Assembly (NCBI GenBank): GCA_012932295.1
Contig: JAAONU010000001.1
Coordinates: forward strand, 3,991,104-4,055,103
DNA length: 64,000 nt
Direction: 5' to 3'
Source: Cyclina sinensis
Taxonomy: Eukaryota; Mollusca; Bivalvia; Venerida; Veneridae
In this document: positions 1-11,341 of the stretch, piece by piece
Layout of the letters: every line of letters begins with the position of its first letter
Numbering within the stretch: the first letter of the stretch is position 1
Notes under the pieces: generated by a model
Databases searched by the model: none
What the model was told of the DNA's origin: nothing
Seen by the model: only the letters and a program-made list of their open reading frames with translations
Position numbers and translations under genes: made by a program

Positions 1-240
1 TTTGGACAAGACCTTCCCACTGACCTATATTTATTTGACATTGACCCCTGAATGACCTTTACCTTGAAGATCCAATTGTCCAAAAACTTTAACATTGGCC
101 GTAACCTCCTTATTAGAAAGTCGATTTACTTCATACTTAGACACAACACCCCTGTGGACAAGACCTTCCCACTGATCTATATTTGTTTGACCTTGACCCT
201 TGCATGACTGGTCCTCAGACAAAAGTCAAAACACCACTTC
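1..240. repeat. Dispersed TGACCTTTGACC-type repeat, two partial units
   Basis: The segment contains two copies of a motif starting GGACAAGACCTTCCCACTGA, at 4 and 157, so the internal period is about 153 bp. Related sequence occurs on the opposite strand at 50.03-50.17 kb and on this strand at 36.64-36.77 and 40.06-40.19 kb. The stretch 'AAAACTTTAACATTGGCC' recurs inverted in the insertion near 51.43 kb. It is cut by the window start. Frames open across it are by-products of the repeat; no gene is inferred. Confidence 0.6.
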
Positions 241-1290
241 GGGGACATTGTCATTTACAGTGCCAGCTCTTGTTTTCAAAAAATAAGGTGATCGGCTACT
301 AATTTTTCACTGGCCAGTCGGGCTAGTGACTTGGAAATTTTACGTGTCCAACCCTAAGTCTTCTAGCCATGGGCTAGCGGTTAATATATTCTGTCTGCCA
401 ATTTTTTTACTAGGTTACAATATTAGTAATCGTGATAACTCTGTTCACGTTAAGTCAAGAAGATATTTTCGTGAATTCTCTATATAGTTATTGTAACAAA
501 ACTTATTCATATAGATTTATATTTAAAAATATGTACATTCAAACTTTGGTTTTGTGCAAATTTGCGGATAGCTAAAATTATATACAGTTATGATGCAAAT
601 CTGCGTTTTTGTATAGTGAGGGTTAATTGCTTTAACCTCAATTAACTTATTGTTTTATTGTTTCTGATTTTTCTAAGGAGTAGAAATGTTCATCCCGACT
701 ATTTTCCCAGACACAGATATATATTCAAAGCATTTTGATCTGGTCGTTCTTTGGATATTTTATTATACAATTTATTTCATTATATAATGGGTTCTAACCT
801 TTTAACATACAGAACAACCATAGGGCTTTTTTATTTCAAAGGTCACGTGAATTTTGTTAAAAATGTTTTGAAGACTTTTGTATTTTACTTACCATACATG
901 CTAGAACATTTTCATTTAACATTTCGAAAATACTGTTTTCACTCAGCGAAATTTGTTGTTGAATTCATGTAAATCTAGAATGTTTTTGTTATAATGCATC
1001 ATTTTGCTGAGATCTGAAGACATAGAGAAAAAATCCTGGACCGGAATCATTTGAATTATCTTCTTGTTTATCTGTCTTGAATTTAATGTCAGATCAATTA
1101 GAAATATGCAAGCTTATATCAATGACTTTCTTAGCGATCTTGATGTTTTATGAAACGCATTTTAATAATGTAATACCTAAAGATTCATTAGAAATTGTTA
1201 TAGTATTCATAGAAAAGACACACCATCTCATTCAAGCGCCTTGATAATATATGTTTCTTAAAAATGTATTTCGAAAAGACTTCTAAATTT
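241..1290. other. AT-rich stretch, nothing recognised
   Basis: No open frame here resembles a known family, and no strong repeat structure was seen. A 73-codon frame at 751-972 is rich in Phe, Leu and Tyr, as expected from AT-rich noncoding DNA. Confidence 0.4.
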
Positions 1291-2802
1291 AGAACAACCA
1301 GCAGTTGATGAAATTGTATGTAAAGCTCTGTCGAAACATGACAATTATCTAGTTTGTTGCTTTTATCGTCCTCCTAACTCAAACGTATCATTCTAGGAAG
1401 ATTTCTCAGTATTAATAGATAGGGCCCTCGATTTTACTCCAAATCACATTTTACTTTGTAATGTATATGAGGACCAATAAAGGAAAATAGCTACTTTAGA
1501 ACGTGTTTACCTTGCCTATTTTATAATCTTACCAATGTTACACGTCATTCAACAACGGTAACAGCATCATCGTCAACCGTATTATCTGATTCCCTATTTA
1601 TTTTCTTTATGCGATGTTATTTCTGTTCCTAGAGATATAAGTGACCATAAAGCAACCTGCACATGTAATAAAATAGATGACAGCATGTGTTTTAAACGAA
1701 AAGTCTGGTTAAATGATCAAGGTAAGTATGAAGCTCATAACGTTGACATGAATAATTTCAACTTGCAAAGTTTGACGTTTAACTAACGCAAATGAAGGTG
1801 TAATTTGTTTTTTTTATAGAAACGTTGTATAACCTTATGACCAAACATATGCCGGCAAAGAACGTAACAAGTAGACCTTCAGATAAACCATGTTATGATT
1901 CAGAATTAAGAAAATATTCCAAAAAACGGAGCAGGCTTTGAAAACAGAAAACATTAATCATTGGAACGTTTACAGATAACTGAGAAATAAGGTAAATAAC
2001 TAAGTTAAGCACGCCCGACAACAGTTTTTTTTTTGGCCAATCTTGAAAGTAATATTCAATACTTTTGTTCATCAAATCCTTAAAATTACTGGAAAGTTTT
2101 ACTGCTGCCAAAAACCAAAAAGAGTTTATAAATACTCTCAGTAATGGAGAAGAATCGTATTCTTTTACAGACAGGGAAAATGTAAATTGTCTTAACAACT
2201 ACTTTATATTTTTTTTTATTCAGATTGATGAGTCTAATTCAACTTTGCCTGAATTTGTTAATAAGTGTCACGTTTCTTTGTTCCATCCAATCCAAATACA
2301 TGAACAAGAAATAATTGATTTTATCACAATATAAGGTCCGAATAAAGCAGTCAGGAGAAGGCATGATTAGTCACACAGTTCTTAAAAAGATACCACGCAC
2401 AGTAAATCTGCCCTTATGTTGTTGTTTAATCAATCCTTCTCTTCAGGAAATTTTTCCAGAGAGGTGGAAATTGGCAATTGTTATGCCTTTATTAAAGAAG
2501 GGTGATTCTAGTTTAACCATAGGGAAAATTATCGGAACGAGCTGCAAACAAACATATTTATAATCATCCTGTTTCAAATAATATCTTATTTAATAAACTG
2601 TCAGGGTTTTTGAGTGGACATTCAACAGTGTTTCAACTTATTGACATATACAACCCAATTGCACAGTAATTTGGTAAGAAATTATACACCTGTATTGTTT
2701 TTGTAATATATCAAAAGCATTTGACCGGGTCTGGCATAAAAGTCTTTTTTTATAAATTAATATAAAATTGAGTTAGTGGTATTTTACTACAATGGATAAG
2801 TA

Positions 2803-3153
2803 GTTTCATTATATAACCTATAAATAGCTTTGAAATACCTTTCTCTGATTGGGGCAGCCGTAACTTTTTGTAAAAAATAACGGTAAATATCAGAGCATAC
2901 TGACCGTTTTTTTCTCCAAAATAGATTTCCAGGAAATCCCTGCATCTGTTTATAATTCGGACATTTCCGGCGAAACGGTTCACTCTCGGAAAATGACGAA
3001 GGCCGTTTCGGCAAATGTTGTCAAATGCGCCACCTGACAGGATATTGTGAATTATGATGTTTGACAGCGATATAAGAAATGGATGAAAACAACGCCAGAG
3101 AAAATAAAACAAATTTGCCATATAAAAGCTATTTATAGATTATATAATTAAAC
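2803..3153. mobile_element. MITE with 29-bp terminal inverted repeats inside the LINE
   Basis: The first 29 bases (2,803-2,831) and the reverse complement of the last 29 (3,125-3,153) differ at only two positions; both begin with GTTT. The insertion splits the LINE reverse transcriptase between its FDRVWHKSLF region and the IKAGVP region. It has no transposase, so it is non-autonomous. A second, weak palindrome follows, ATATGGACTTT at about 3,156 and AAAGTCCATAT ending near 3,236. A minus-strand frame across 2,750-3,121 is a by-product of this element. Confidence 0.7.
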
Positions 3154-3503
3154 AAATATGGACTTTCGCCTCGCCTCGGTCAATATTAATTTTTAGGTAC
3201 ATATCACATCATATTCACCAGCTATAAAGTCCATATCTGTTTCTCAGAGACGTCAAAAGATAACTATTGGTTCAGCAATTTCAGATAGTTGAATTATAAA
3301 GGCAGGTGTCCCGAAAAGTTCGGTTCTAGGACCGCTTTTCTTACTAGTATACTAGTATACGTCAATGATTTAGTTGGTAACTTGATAAGTAAATTGCGCG
3401 ATTGTTTGCAGACTCCACTTCATTAGGATGTACCACTTCAAGCATGACTGATCTTCAAAACATACTCAACCATGACTTAGTAATGATAGATAACTGGTCG
3501 AAA

Positions 3504-3802
3504 TTTTATTTTTCTATCTATTTGAGCTTATTTATCGTCGATACCGGTTGTCTATATGACCGACGCCCCTGAAGAGATTAGTTATTTTATGTTGTAGGGG
3601 CAGTGCAAGATACAGAAAGCATCCCATTCCAGAGACACTCCTGGTTCTTTTGCATGCTCAGTGTATCGGACTGATACATGGGACCTCGGTTTAACATCTC
3701 ATCCGAAAGAATATTAGTAATGTTTGTGGAGGAGCGGGGGGCTCGAACTCGGGACCCCTGGTTTACCAGTCCAGTGCATTACCACTGGATCACATCCGCT
3801 CC
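3504..3802 (-). mobile_element. tRNA-derived SINE with 11-bp target-site duplication
   Basis: The element lies inside the LINE and is flanked by direct repeats ACTGGTCGAAA at 3,493-3,503 and 3,803-3,813. Read on the minus strand it starts exactly at the duplication with GGAGCGG, which pairs with CCGCTCC about 70 nt later, followed by TCCA. A B-box-like GTTCGAGCC and an anticodon-like loop reading GGT (Thr-like) are present. A conserved body containing TTAAACCGAGGTCCC follows, and the 3' end is A-rich (seen as T-rich at 3,504-3,515 on the plus strand). This is the textbook layout of a tRNA-headed SINE; the body matches the one at 8.2 kb. Confidence 0.85.
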
Positions 3803-4726
3803 ACTGGTCGAAAACAAGGCTTGTCGATTTTAATCCAAACAAAACTGAAGCAATTTTCTTTACATTTAATCCTTAATGCCCAAAAAACCAAATTTGTTAT
3901 TTTCTGGAACTCATGTCAATTATATCGATCATCACAAACATTTCGGGTCGACATTTAGGAGGGACGGAAAATCGCACAAACATATAGAACAGATAACGAA
4001 CGCTGCAGCAAAAAGTTTACTAGGAATGTTTAGAAAATTAAAAAGAAGGTCTCTTAAATCAATATGTGTCTTCTTTTTAAGACCTATTTTACAATACGCG
4101 TCATTTGCCTCGGATGGCTGTACTATTTACGAAAAAAGACACATTAGATAAAATCCAAAACGAAGCAGCACATATTGTCACGGAATTGACGAAATCTGTT
4201 TTGTTATTAAATCTATATAAGGAATAGGTTTGGTTAAATTATAAGAAAGAAGAAAACTTCAAAAGTTGAACATAATATACAAAATGCACAATGGTATAAA
4301 ACCCGATAACTTAAAAATTCTACTACCAGATCAAGTACAAGATACAGTGCCATACAATCTCAGAAATAATGATGGGTATTTAATTCTGAATATGTGCACT
4401 CAATTTTATTTTCTCAACACTCATTTATTCCATCAGCAATTTCTCTCTGGAACGACCTCGACATTTCCATACGAAGTGCCAAATCAATAAAAAGAATTCA
4501 AATGTATACTCAAAGACATGTTTCTGGTAAAAAAAGTACCATTGAGAATTTTTTCTGAGGTACCCAAAAATAGATACTACATACTAAACTAAGAAATAAA
4601 GCAGCTTCCTTAATTTTCATTTTTTTTATCATTTAACAAATGTTAGCTCTTGTAGATGTGGCTATAAAACAGATGTAAAACATTACTTTTTCAATGTCCT
4701 TTATTTTAAGATAAACAAATCAAACT

Positions 4727-5062
4727 TTTAGAGTGAAGTTAGCCTTGAGATCGGCATTCTACATTCAATGTACAGCTGTGCAATCAACATTCGGCTATGC
4801 ATTAGAAGATATGCTAATACACAGCTGTGCAATCGAGGTTCATTTCACATTCAATATATAATATTCCCGAATGTAGAGCTATGCAATCGACGTTCAGCTC
4901 TACATTCAAAATAAAATGCTTTTGAATGTAGAGCCATGCAATCGACCTTCAGCTCTGAATTTTATTAGCATATCTGCTAATGCAAAGCCGAATATTGATT
5001 GCACAGCTGTACTATGAATGTCGAACGTCGATTGCCGATCTCATTGCGAATTTAACTCTAAT
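4727..5062. mobile_element. Foldback MITE (long inverted repeat)
   Basis: The left half (about 4,727-4,815) and the reverse complement of the right half (about 4,970-5,062) align over nearly their whole length. Shared blocks include GAGATCGGCA, GTACAGCTGTGCAATCAA and AGATATGCTAAT. The ends read TTAGAGT and ACTCTAA. Internally, a short motif around GTAGAGC and ATGCAATCGAC is repeated in both orientations. There is no coding capacity. It sits directly downstream of the LINE 3' end. Confidence 0.75.
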
Positions 5063-7034
5063 AAAATGGGAACGGTCTAAATGATACACACTTTCTGCCA
5101 CTCACGCCATCAAATAGTGATGTTTGATTCTAGCAGATTATTAAGTGTCATGCAAATATTTGTTTTCCTTAAAACATGTCTAAGTGCTAACAAGAACGCT
5201 ACTTCACAAATATTGCGTTTCAATGTGATGATTTTAATACTCTCAACATCTTTAAAGGATGGTTATTCTGATGATACCAACAATATCAACTGTAAAGACA
5301 CTACAATATTAGTAGTTATACAAATGAGTTCTATTGAATTATGTTGTTATTGCAAAACCATTATGGAAAGATAACGTAAATGATTCTCATAAAACAAATA
5401 TATACGGCGCTTTTGTAAATTTCTGCAGTCAAACGGGACTTCTGATGGAATAAAAGCAGCCTCAATACAATCGCTAAATTAATACTTAAACACTTTTTAA
5501 TGACAGTTCATGTTCTGATGACTTGTTCACATCGTTGAAGTTAATTATAGTCTATACAATGTTAACTTCTCAGAATGTGAATGTGAAGATATCGAAATAA
5601 ACTAAAGTAAATGTTTAAATATCTCACAAAAGGAACGAACTTAAACACTATTTAAAATTATAATTCTAGTGGCTATGCACATACGACACGTTAAGGAAAC
5701 TGTTTATTTTACATTAGTATCTGCTGTACAATTAAGTCATACTATATAAGATAGATACAGATAGCAGATATTAAAAGATATTGAAAAAATACCCTCATTT
5801 GTTTGACATGAGATCGCTCTGAGACAGCAAATGGAGTCACAAATAACGCAGACGTCACCTCGCTTGAATTAAACAAAACTGCGTGAAAGTGTTTCACACA
5901 AATGTCATGGTAGAATTTCCTTTTGGTTCTTTGTTTTATATTTTTTATATTTATATTTAGGTAGTAGGGCATGTTTAAGAAAAAAGGAATTAGCTTTAAA
6001 TTCATTGACTTACAAGATTATTAAATTCTAATTTTTCTTTAAAGAATTCATTCGATGAATCTGAAGTTCCAGCTGGAATCGGCTCTTCAATCTAACACGT
6101 TGAAAAAACTTAAAAACCAAAAAGTTATGAAATGAACCTCCAGCCCTATATTTTAAGCCCACATACTACACGAAGCCTATATGTATATATGTATGCATTT
6201 TGTACTGTTCTGAATAGATATATATTAACAATGGGTCGGCTCCTCGTTTATTCCCGTGAGAAAGAAACACATTAAATATACACAGAAAATATCAACTTCT
6301 CAAAAACACGGAGTGATCATGCTTGATTTGCACATATATAAGGCATAAAATATGTCTCATTCTTTGTAGCGTCAACTTCCCAAATACACTAACTGTATAA
6401 AATCAATCAAGGCAATTACAACTTATTTAGGGTGTTGTCATCTAAAGCATACCGTCCCGTCTATTATGTAGTCTTCTTGGTATTTTTGAGAACAGAAAAA
6501 AATCGCAGATCTGTCTCTCCTACACTCTTGCTGAAAATCTCAAACGACTTCTTATAGGAATCGCTTTTCATACAACAGCTTTCGCTTAGAAATACTGACT
6601 AATACTGTTTAATTATGACTCTCCACAATACGAATAGTGTATCAGGATACTAGAAACATGAAAATATACTTTTGCTTACCACAATATAAATACCAAAAAG
6701 ATTACAGATAATTTGGAAAGGTATAATATGTAAATCATCTTATCTCAGAACAAATATATGGGGTGATTGTGTTAAGAGAATGATCCTTGTTGTTTTTAAC
6801 ATTTTCAATATTTACAATAGAATTTCATTTCCTCTAGAAGACTTTCCTGATTTTTTTATATTTACCAGCTGCTTTACCATATAAATATGTGCATGAACCT
6901 CCTATATGATACAAATGTTGATTTCCTGGTCATTAAACAGCTGTAAGTGTCAACGCCTCTAAACAAATACAGAAGTTTAACGAAGTTTCTTAAGGGAGTT
7001 CTTGAGGATAATACATGTAGTTATATTATGAAAG
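5063..7034. other. AT-rich stretch, nothing recognised
   Basis: Frames up to 97 codons (for example 5,081-5,374 on plus and 5,742-6,005 on minus) show no recognisable domain. No repeat, RNA gene or splice-supported exon was found. Confidence 0.4.
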
Positions 7035-7695
7035 ACCGGTATTTCACAATCCGTAGTTCATACTTCAAATTTCAAGTTTCACACATTATACTTCACACAC
7101 TCAGAGTTAATACTTCACACTTCTTGATCACTCTTCATTGTTCACCCTTCATTCTTCACAACGGAACTATTTTCTTTTAAAGAATCTTCTTTTAATGTAA
7201 CTGTGTTTTGTCATAATCTTTTGTAGTAATAAAGTGAAGACATGTTTTAAAGAGAATGTTTTTTTCATGCCCCATTCAAAATTAAATTCGACGAATTAAT
7301 GATTAAAAAGGAAATGAGACTAATGATGGGAAAAGAGTACTTTTATTATAATAATTTGTGTATATCAATTATAGAAGCTCTTAAGAATGAATGTTTCCTT
7401 TTGATGCCTTTATACTTCGGGACAATACACCTAATTATCACTTCTTATTAAATTATCTGTGAAATAAAGGCAAGATACTTTCTAGTTTGCTTTTATGTAA
7501 CACTTCAATATTCATCTGATTTTAAGGCAATATTTGCTAAAAATGAGTAACGTCTATAGATAGTTAGCTCTGGGTTGTAATGTTAAAAGCTTGAAATATT
7601 TTGTTTAAGTGTGAAGTCTGAAGTGTAAAGTGTGAAGTATCAACTTTCGATGTCTGAAGCTTGAAGTATTAACTTTGAACTGGGAAGTTTGAAGA
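7035..7695. repeat. Inverted pair of CTTCACAC/GTGTGAAG-rich tracts
   Basis: At 7,045-7,165 repeats of the type ATACTTCACAC and CTTCATTCTTCAC are dense. At 7,605-7,695 the complementary forms (GTGAAGTCTGAAGTGT, GAAGTATTAACTTTGAA) occur. The two tracts could fold with a loop of about 440 bp. This may be a degenerate foldback element or two convergent microsatellites. Confidence 0.4.
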
Positions 7696-8114
7696 TGAAA
7701 TATCTCCACTGGTCTTTTAGTTCATAGGTGGTTACACAGTTCGTGCTAATGTGTTTAACACTTTAGGACACAAGTGGTAGACAAATAGTTTCATTCAGGC
7801 TCAAACCAACCAATTATGTTTACTGACATTGCATTTTACTGATTGCTTAGAAACAAAGCCAAGGATTTCCCGTGTGAATAGTTGTCATTAGTCATCCATT
7901 ATTATTTAATCATTTTACGCACAATGGGGAGTTATGAAATAGAAGTGAAATTATATTTCATTAAATCGCACGGCGCTTTTTTGAAATTTGCTGACAAATT
8001 ATTTTATCTTATAAGCATTTGCCGTTGCCTCTTTTTCAGAAATTAATTTTAGTGCCATTTAGAAATTCAGGTCCTACCATATAACGGTAAGCTTACCTAT
8101 AGTAAGAGCAGACA

Positions 8115-8350
8115 AGCACGTAAAATGCAGGATCAGTTGTAACGCACTGATCTCGCTATCCAGGCGGCATCGCGAGTTCGATCCACAGCTTCTCAACTAA
8201 CAGACACTGAAACCGAGGTTTCTAATATCAGTGCTATGTACTGAGAATGTAGAAGAAGCATGAGTTGTTACTGAACATCCCTCAACCTGAAATAGTTTAA
8301 CTCTTCATAGGGCTTCGGCCATATGGGAAACCGGTACCATTGATAAAAAA
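8115..8350 (+). mobile_element. tRNA-derived SINE, second copy of the 3.5-kb family
   Basis: A tRNA-like head with the B-box-like GAGTTCGATCC lies at about 8,170-8,183. It is followed by a body containing GAAACCGAGGT (8,210) and CTTCGGCCATATGGGAAACC (8,313). Aligned with the minus-strand SINE at 3.5-3.8 kb, the body matches in the blocks AAACCGAGGT, TATCAGT, ACTGAG and CTCTTCA, and in the block ending AACCGGTA. The divergence indicates an older copy. No target-site duplication could be fixed by eye. Confidence 0.65.
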
Positions 8351-8807
8351 CCACAAATGCACAGAATGCAAAAATGGCGGAGATCGGTTGTGTAGGTACT
8401 TAATATCTGAACACGTCACTTTTTAAGCTTTACAGGTACCCGGGAACATTTCAGTATGTCGGCAAATGTGCTACTTGCGTGCTATTTGATGTATTACACA
8501 AGTCTTTCTGCACTTGTTACAAACAAGAAGTTTTGTTTTTCTCGTTTTTTAATCACTAGTTTTGCATGTAATGCATATGGCCCCTCGAGGTGCAGCCAAT
8601 CATGAAGCACGGAGCATTATTTGAACAATACTGGCATAGAATCACACAATAATACATCATAACAAATCTCTGACGACTCAGTCTTGTTATATTGTTGTTG
8701 ACAATGACATTTTAAAAAAATGTCTGAATAAGTCTAGATTAAACATCTGACCACGGGATTGGAAGCAAACAATGGCCACAGTGGAGGTTCACTGGGCAGT
8801 GATTCAT

Positions 8808-9205
8808 GCACAATTTCAGAACCCCAGGCCTTCCGAATTTAGACTTAAGTGTTTTAAAGATTTTCCATGAAAATGTACCCCTTAGGAGGAGCAAATAATT
8901 GACCATGCAAAATTTCAGAACCCCAGGCCTTCCGAACTTAGACTTTAGTGTTTTAAAGATTTTCCATGAAAATGTACCCCTTAGGAGGACCAAATAATTG
9001 ACCATGCAAAAATTCAAAACCCCAGGCCTTCCGAATTTAGACTTTAGTGTTTTAAAGATTTTCCATGAAAATGTACCCCTTAGGAGGAGCAAATAATTGA
9101 CCATGCAAAATTTCAGAACCCCGGGCCTTCCGAATTTAGACTTAAGTGTTTTAAAGATTTTCCATGAAAATGTACCACTTAGGAGGAGCAAATAATTGAC
9201 CAAGA
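8808..9205. repeat. 99-bp tandem repeat, four copies
   Basis: The block CCCC(A/G)GGCCTTCCGAA starts at 8,822, 8,921, 9,020 and 9,119, an exact 99-bp period. Each unit contains TTTTCCATGAAAATGTACC and GGAGGAGCAAATAATTGACC or close variants. Because 99 is a multiple of three and the unit lacks minus-strand stops in one phase, a 160-codon minus-strand frame (9,221-8,739) stays open, giving a 33-residue repeat with GTFSWKIFKTLKSKFGRPG. This is more likely a satellite by-product than a gene. Confidence 0.85.
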
Positions 9206-10439
9206 AGCATAATTTAAACAACGTAATTAAACATACTTTTATAGAGGATTAAAAGACAATACTATATACCAGAAGTTCATAATAATAATAATCTCAGCCA
9301 TAATAATGGTGTCTGAGTTTGTGTATATAAGGCTATGTAAAACATCTGAGCCCCGGGATGGAACCTTTGGACAACTTTTAAAAATAAATAGCGTACCTGT
9401 TGTTTAAAAAAAGATGTTGGCAATTTATTGAAAAAAGGTCGTAAATCAAATATGAAGTCAGATATCATCCCTCAGTCCATGCATTCTTCAGAAAATATCT
9501 ACACAGATATATATGCACTGCAAATTATTATTACTCATTCAGATGTTCGTCTCTGTCAAATATAATTCTAATCTCACCTGACTTAATGGTTTTATAAGGT
9601 ATTGAGAAACACAACTAATTTTTCTAAGACTGACTAAACTAGTGTTACTTGATATGTATTCATTCACATTGTGAAGACCTACTGACTACTTACAAAAAGC
9701 AAACAAAATGAAAAGCCAAAAGTGAGGAAGAAACGAAATATGATTATAAACATGGCTGAAATTTACCCCATCCACTTATTATGGGGGATGTTATAAACGT
9801 AAACTTCAGTATAAATATTCGGGGCTTCTAATTAGCTACAATTAGTTTTATTCATGTAACTATTCTGAACAAAGTGTACTTTTCTGATCGAAGTGTGATA
9901 TAAAACAAAATAGTAAGGGTGAAACATATAACAGAAAATACCATTGTAGAAAATATGGTATAATATAAACATAATATGGTTTAAAATTTTTATTCTTATT
10001 TTTCTACTATAAGCATAATAATACAGATTTTCGTCTGTTTTTGTATTGGCGGTTTGTCTCGGGCAAGATCGAGCAAAGATTAGTTGGCTGTAGCAGACTT
10101 TAAAATCTTTAGACTAAACAGTGATCCATAGAACTGAAATGAGAAGTCTCCCAATTTCAGTTTCAATGTAATAATCATAGATTATGATGACATGTATGTA
10201 GCTTTAGCTATGCGTTTTTATTTATGTTATCCCGTTTCTTTCAGTCTTGTTACACGAGAACAGTTTTCCACATGTACTGGTTGCGATTGTTATTCCGACT
10301 GGGTCAAAATTATTCGGCCAATTTTCCATATTGTTTTACGCAGATCGCTGCAAAACATCTAGGCTGTCAGAAATGTATTTTATAGAATTATCATTTTAAC
10401 AGACAATGTACCAGATAGGATTAAAGAACAAGATAAGAT
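9206..10439. other. AT-rich stretch, nothing recognised
   Basis: No supported gene or repeat. A short GAATAATAATAATC-like tract occurs near 9,280. Confidence 0.35.
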
Positions 10440-10815
10440 CATAAATATGTATGGGGTGGCATCACTATGACTGCCAGAACACAGCTACATGTGACTTGCC
10501 AGTATTACCGTGACAACATGTTGGTTCCGCATGTTGTTCCGTTTGCTCAACGTCATCGCCAAGAACTCAACTTCCAGGATGATAACGCCAGGGACAATAG
10601 GGCAAGACTTGTCACTGACTTCCTGGAAGAGCACCATATCCTTACTTTATCAAGTAACTGAAGATGCCATGAAGAAGTTAAATTTTAGGTTAAAATGTGT
10701 GAATGAATATGTTTAATTGATTAAATAAACATCAAAATGTTGTGGTTTTCTTTATTACTCGCAATAACAATATTACCTACACTATTTCCTGCTTTTTATG
10801 AACAGTTTATAGAAC
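10440..10815 (+). pseudogene. Tc1-type transposase remnant with internal deletion
   Basis: A 64-codon frame at 10,467-10,661 reads through transposase core sequence: GGITMTARTQLHV, then LVPHVVPFAQRH and FQDDNARDNRARLVTDFLEE, containing the second catalytic Asp region (DDNAR). It then breaks off where the family continues with the PWPAMSPDLS region. The 3' flank (10,661-10,815) matches the flank of the related copy at 57,236-57,385. Comparison indicates a deletion of about 280 bp covering the catalytic Glu. N-terminal DNA-binding sequence was not found. It lies 0.5 kb upstream of the GPCR gene and is non-functional. Confidence 0.8.
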
Positions 10816-11341
10816 AATGTGGCAAGAACTACTCCGCCGAACAATGCGAGAAGAGTATATTTGTTTATTTGGAAATTGCTTAAAAAGGAATTTTTTATTT
10901 TCAAAGTCTAGTTGTTTTTATTTTCCTAATGATGCATATTACTGTTTAAAATCTGTAACAGTAGTGTCTTGCAAAAGGTTCCATGTATTTCTATTTGAAT
11001 GTTTTATACCTAAGAGCAGATAACTCGCAAAAGCATGGATAAAACTTCGAGGGAGGGAAAGCATGTCAGGCACATCTAGCTTCAGATCTAGTGCAATGTT
11101 TCCATATCGTCTACACACCATGTGGACACTTACCCCCCGAAGCAAGTCGTTGCGAAAATTATTGATTTTATCCCTCTTTGTAGTTACTGATAAAATCCAA
11201 TACTGATGCTTCGAAGAAAAAACTCCTATAAGGAGAGGTACAGATGGATCTGCAGAGCTGGACATACAATAGAAAATGTTGATGAATGAATCAACAGGAA
11301 TACATGTCTCGATCTGAGACGGAACTTAGTCTGCCTTTTCT

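Larger units (their letters stand above)
1300..4725 (+). mobile_element. Decayed non-LTR retrotransposon (jockey/CR1-like LINE)
   Basis: Fragments of one LINE polyprotein occur in the right order but with many stops and frameshifts. Around 1,311-1,475 is endonuclease-like sequence with CFYRPPNS. At 1,670-1,930 is the linker, with FKRKVWLND and PCYDSELRKYSKKRSR. At 2,065-2,563 is the start of the reverse transcriptase, with NNYF and FPERWKLAIVMPLLKKGDSS. At 2,725-2,745 is FDRVWHKSLF. Near 3,298 is IKAGVP followed by SSVLGPLF. At 3,816-4,150 is the C-terminal region (NKTEAIFFTFNP, HHKHFGSTF, LRPILQYAS), and 4,263-4,490 holds KMHNGIKPDNL and VPYNLRNN. The order EN-RT-C-terminus is the usual layout of jockey-superfamily LINEs. 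It is interrupted by a MITE (2,803-3,153) and a SINE (3,504-3,802). No intact catalytic YxDD box was seen; the element is dead. The exact clade is uncertain. Confidence 0.85.

Noticed and set aside
3727..3802. Functional tRNA-Thr gene on the minus strand
   Set aside because: The acceptor stem pairs, but the anticodon stem has a mismatch and the T-stem does not pair well; flanking target duplications and an A-rich tail show it is the head of a SINE.
8739..9221. 160-codon minus-strand frame as a repeat-protein gene
   Set aside because: It is entirely explained by a 99-bp tandem DNA repeat; there is no signal peptide, flanking exon or nonrepetitive conserved region. Kept only as a repeat and as a finding.
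10939..11265. 108-codon minus-strand frame just upstream of the intact GPCR
   Set aside because: No recognisable domain, no promoter or polyadenylation context, and it lies in the probable 5' region of the receptor on the other strand. Length is within chance for this stretch.
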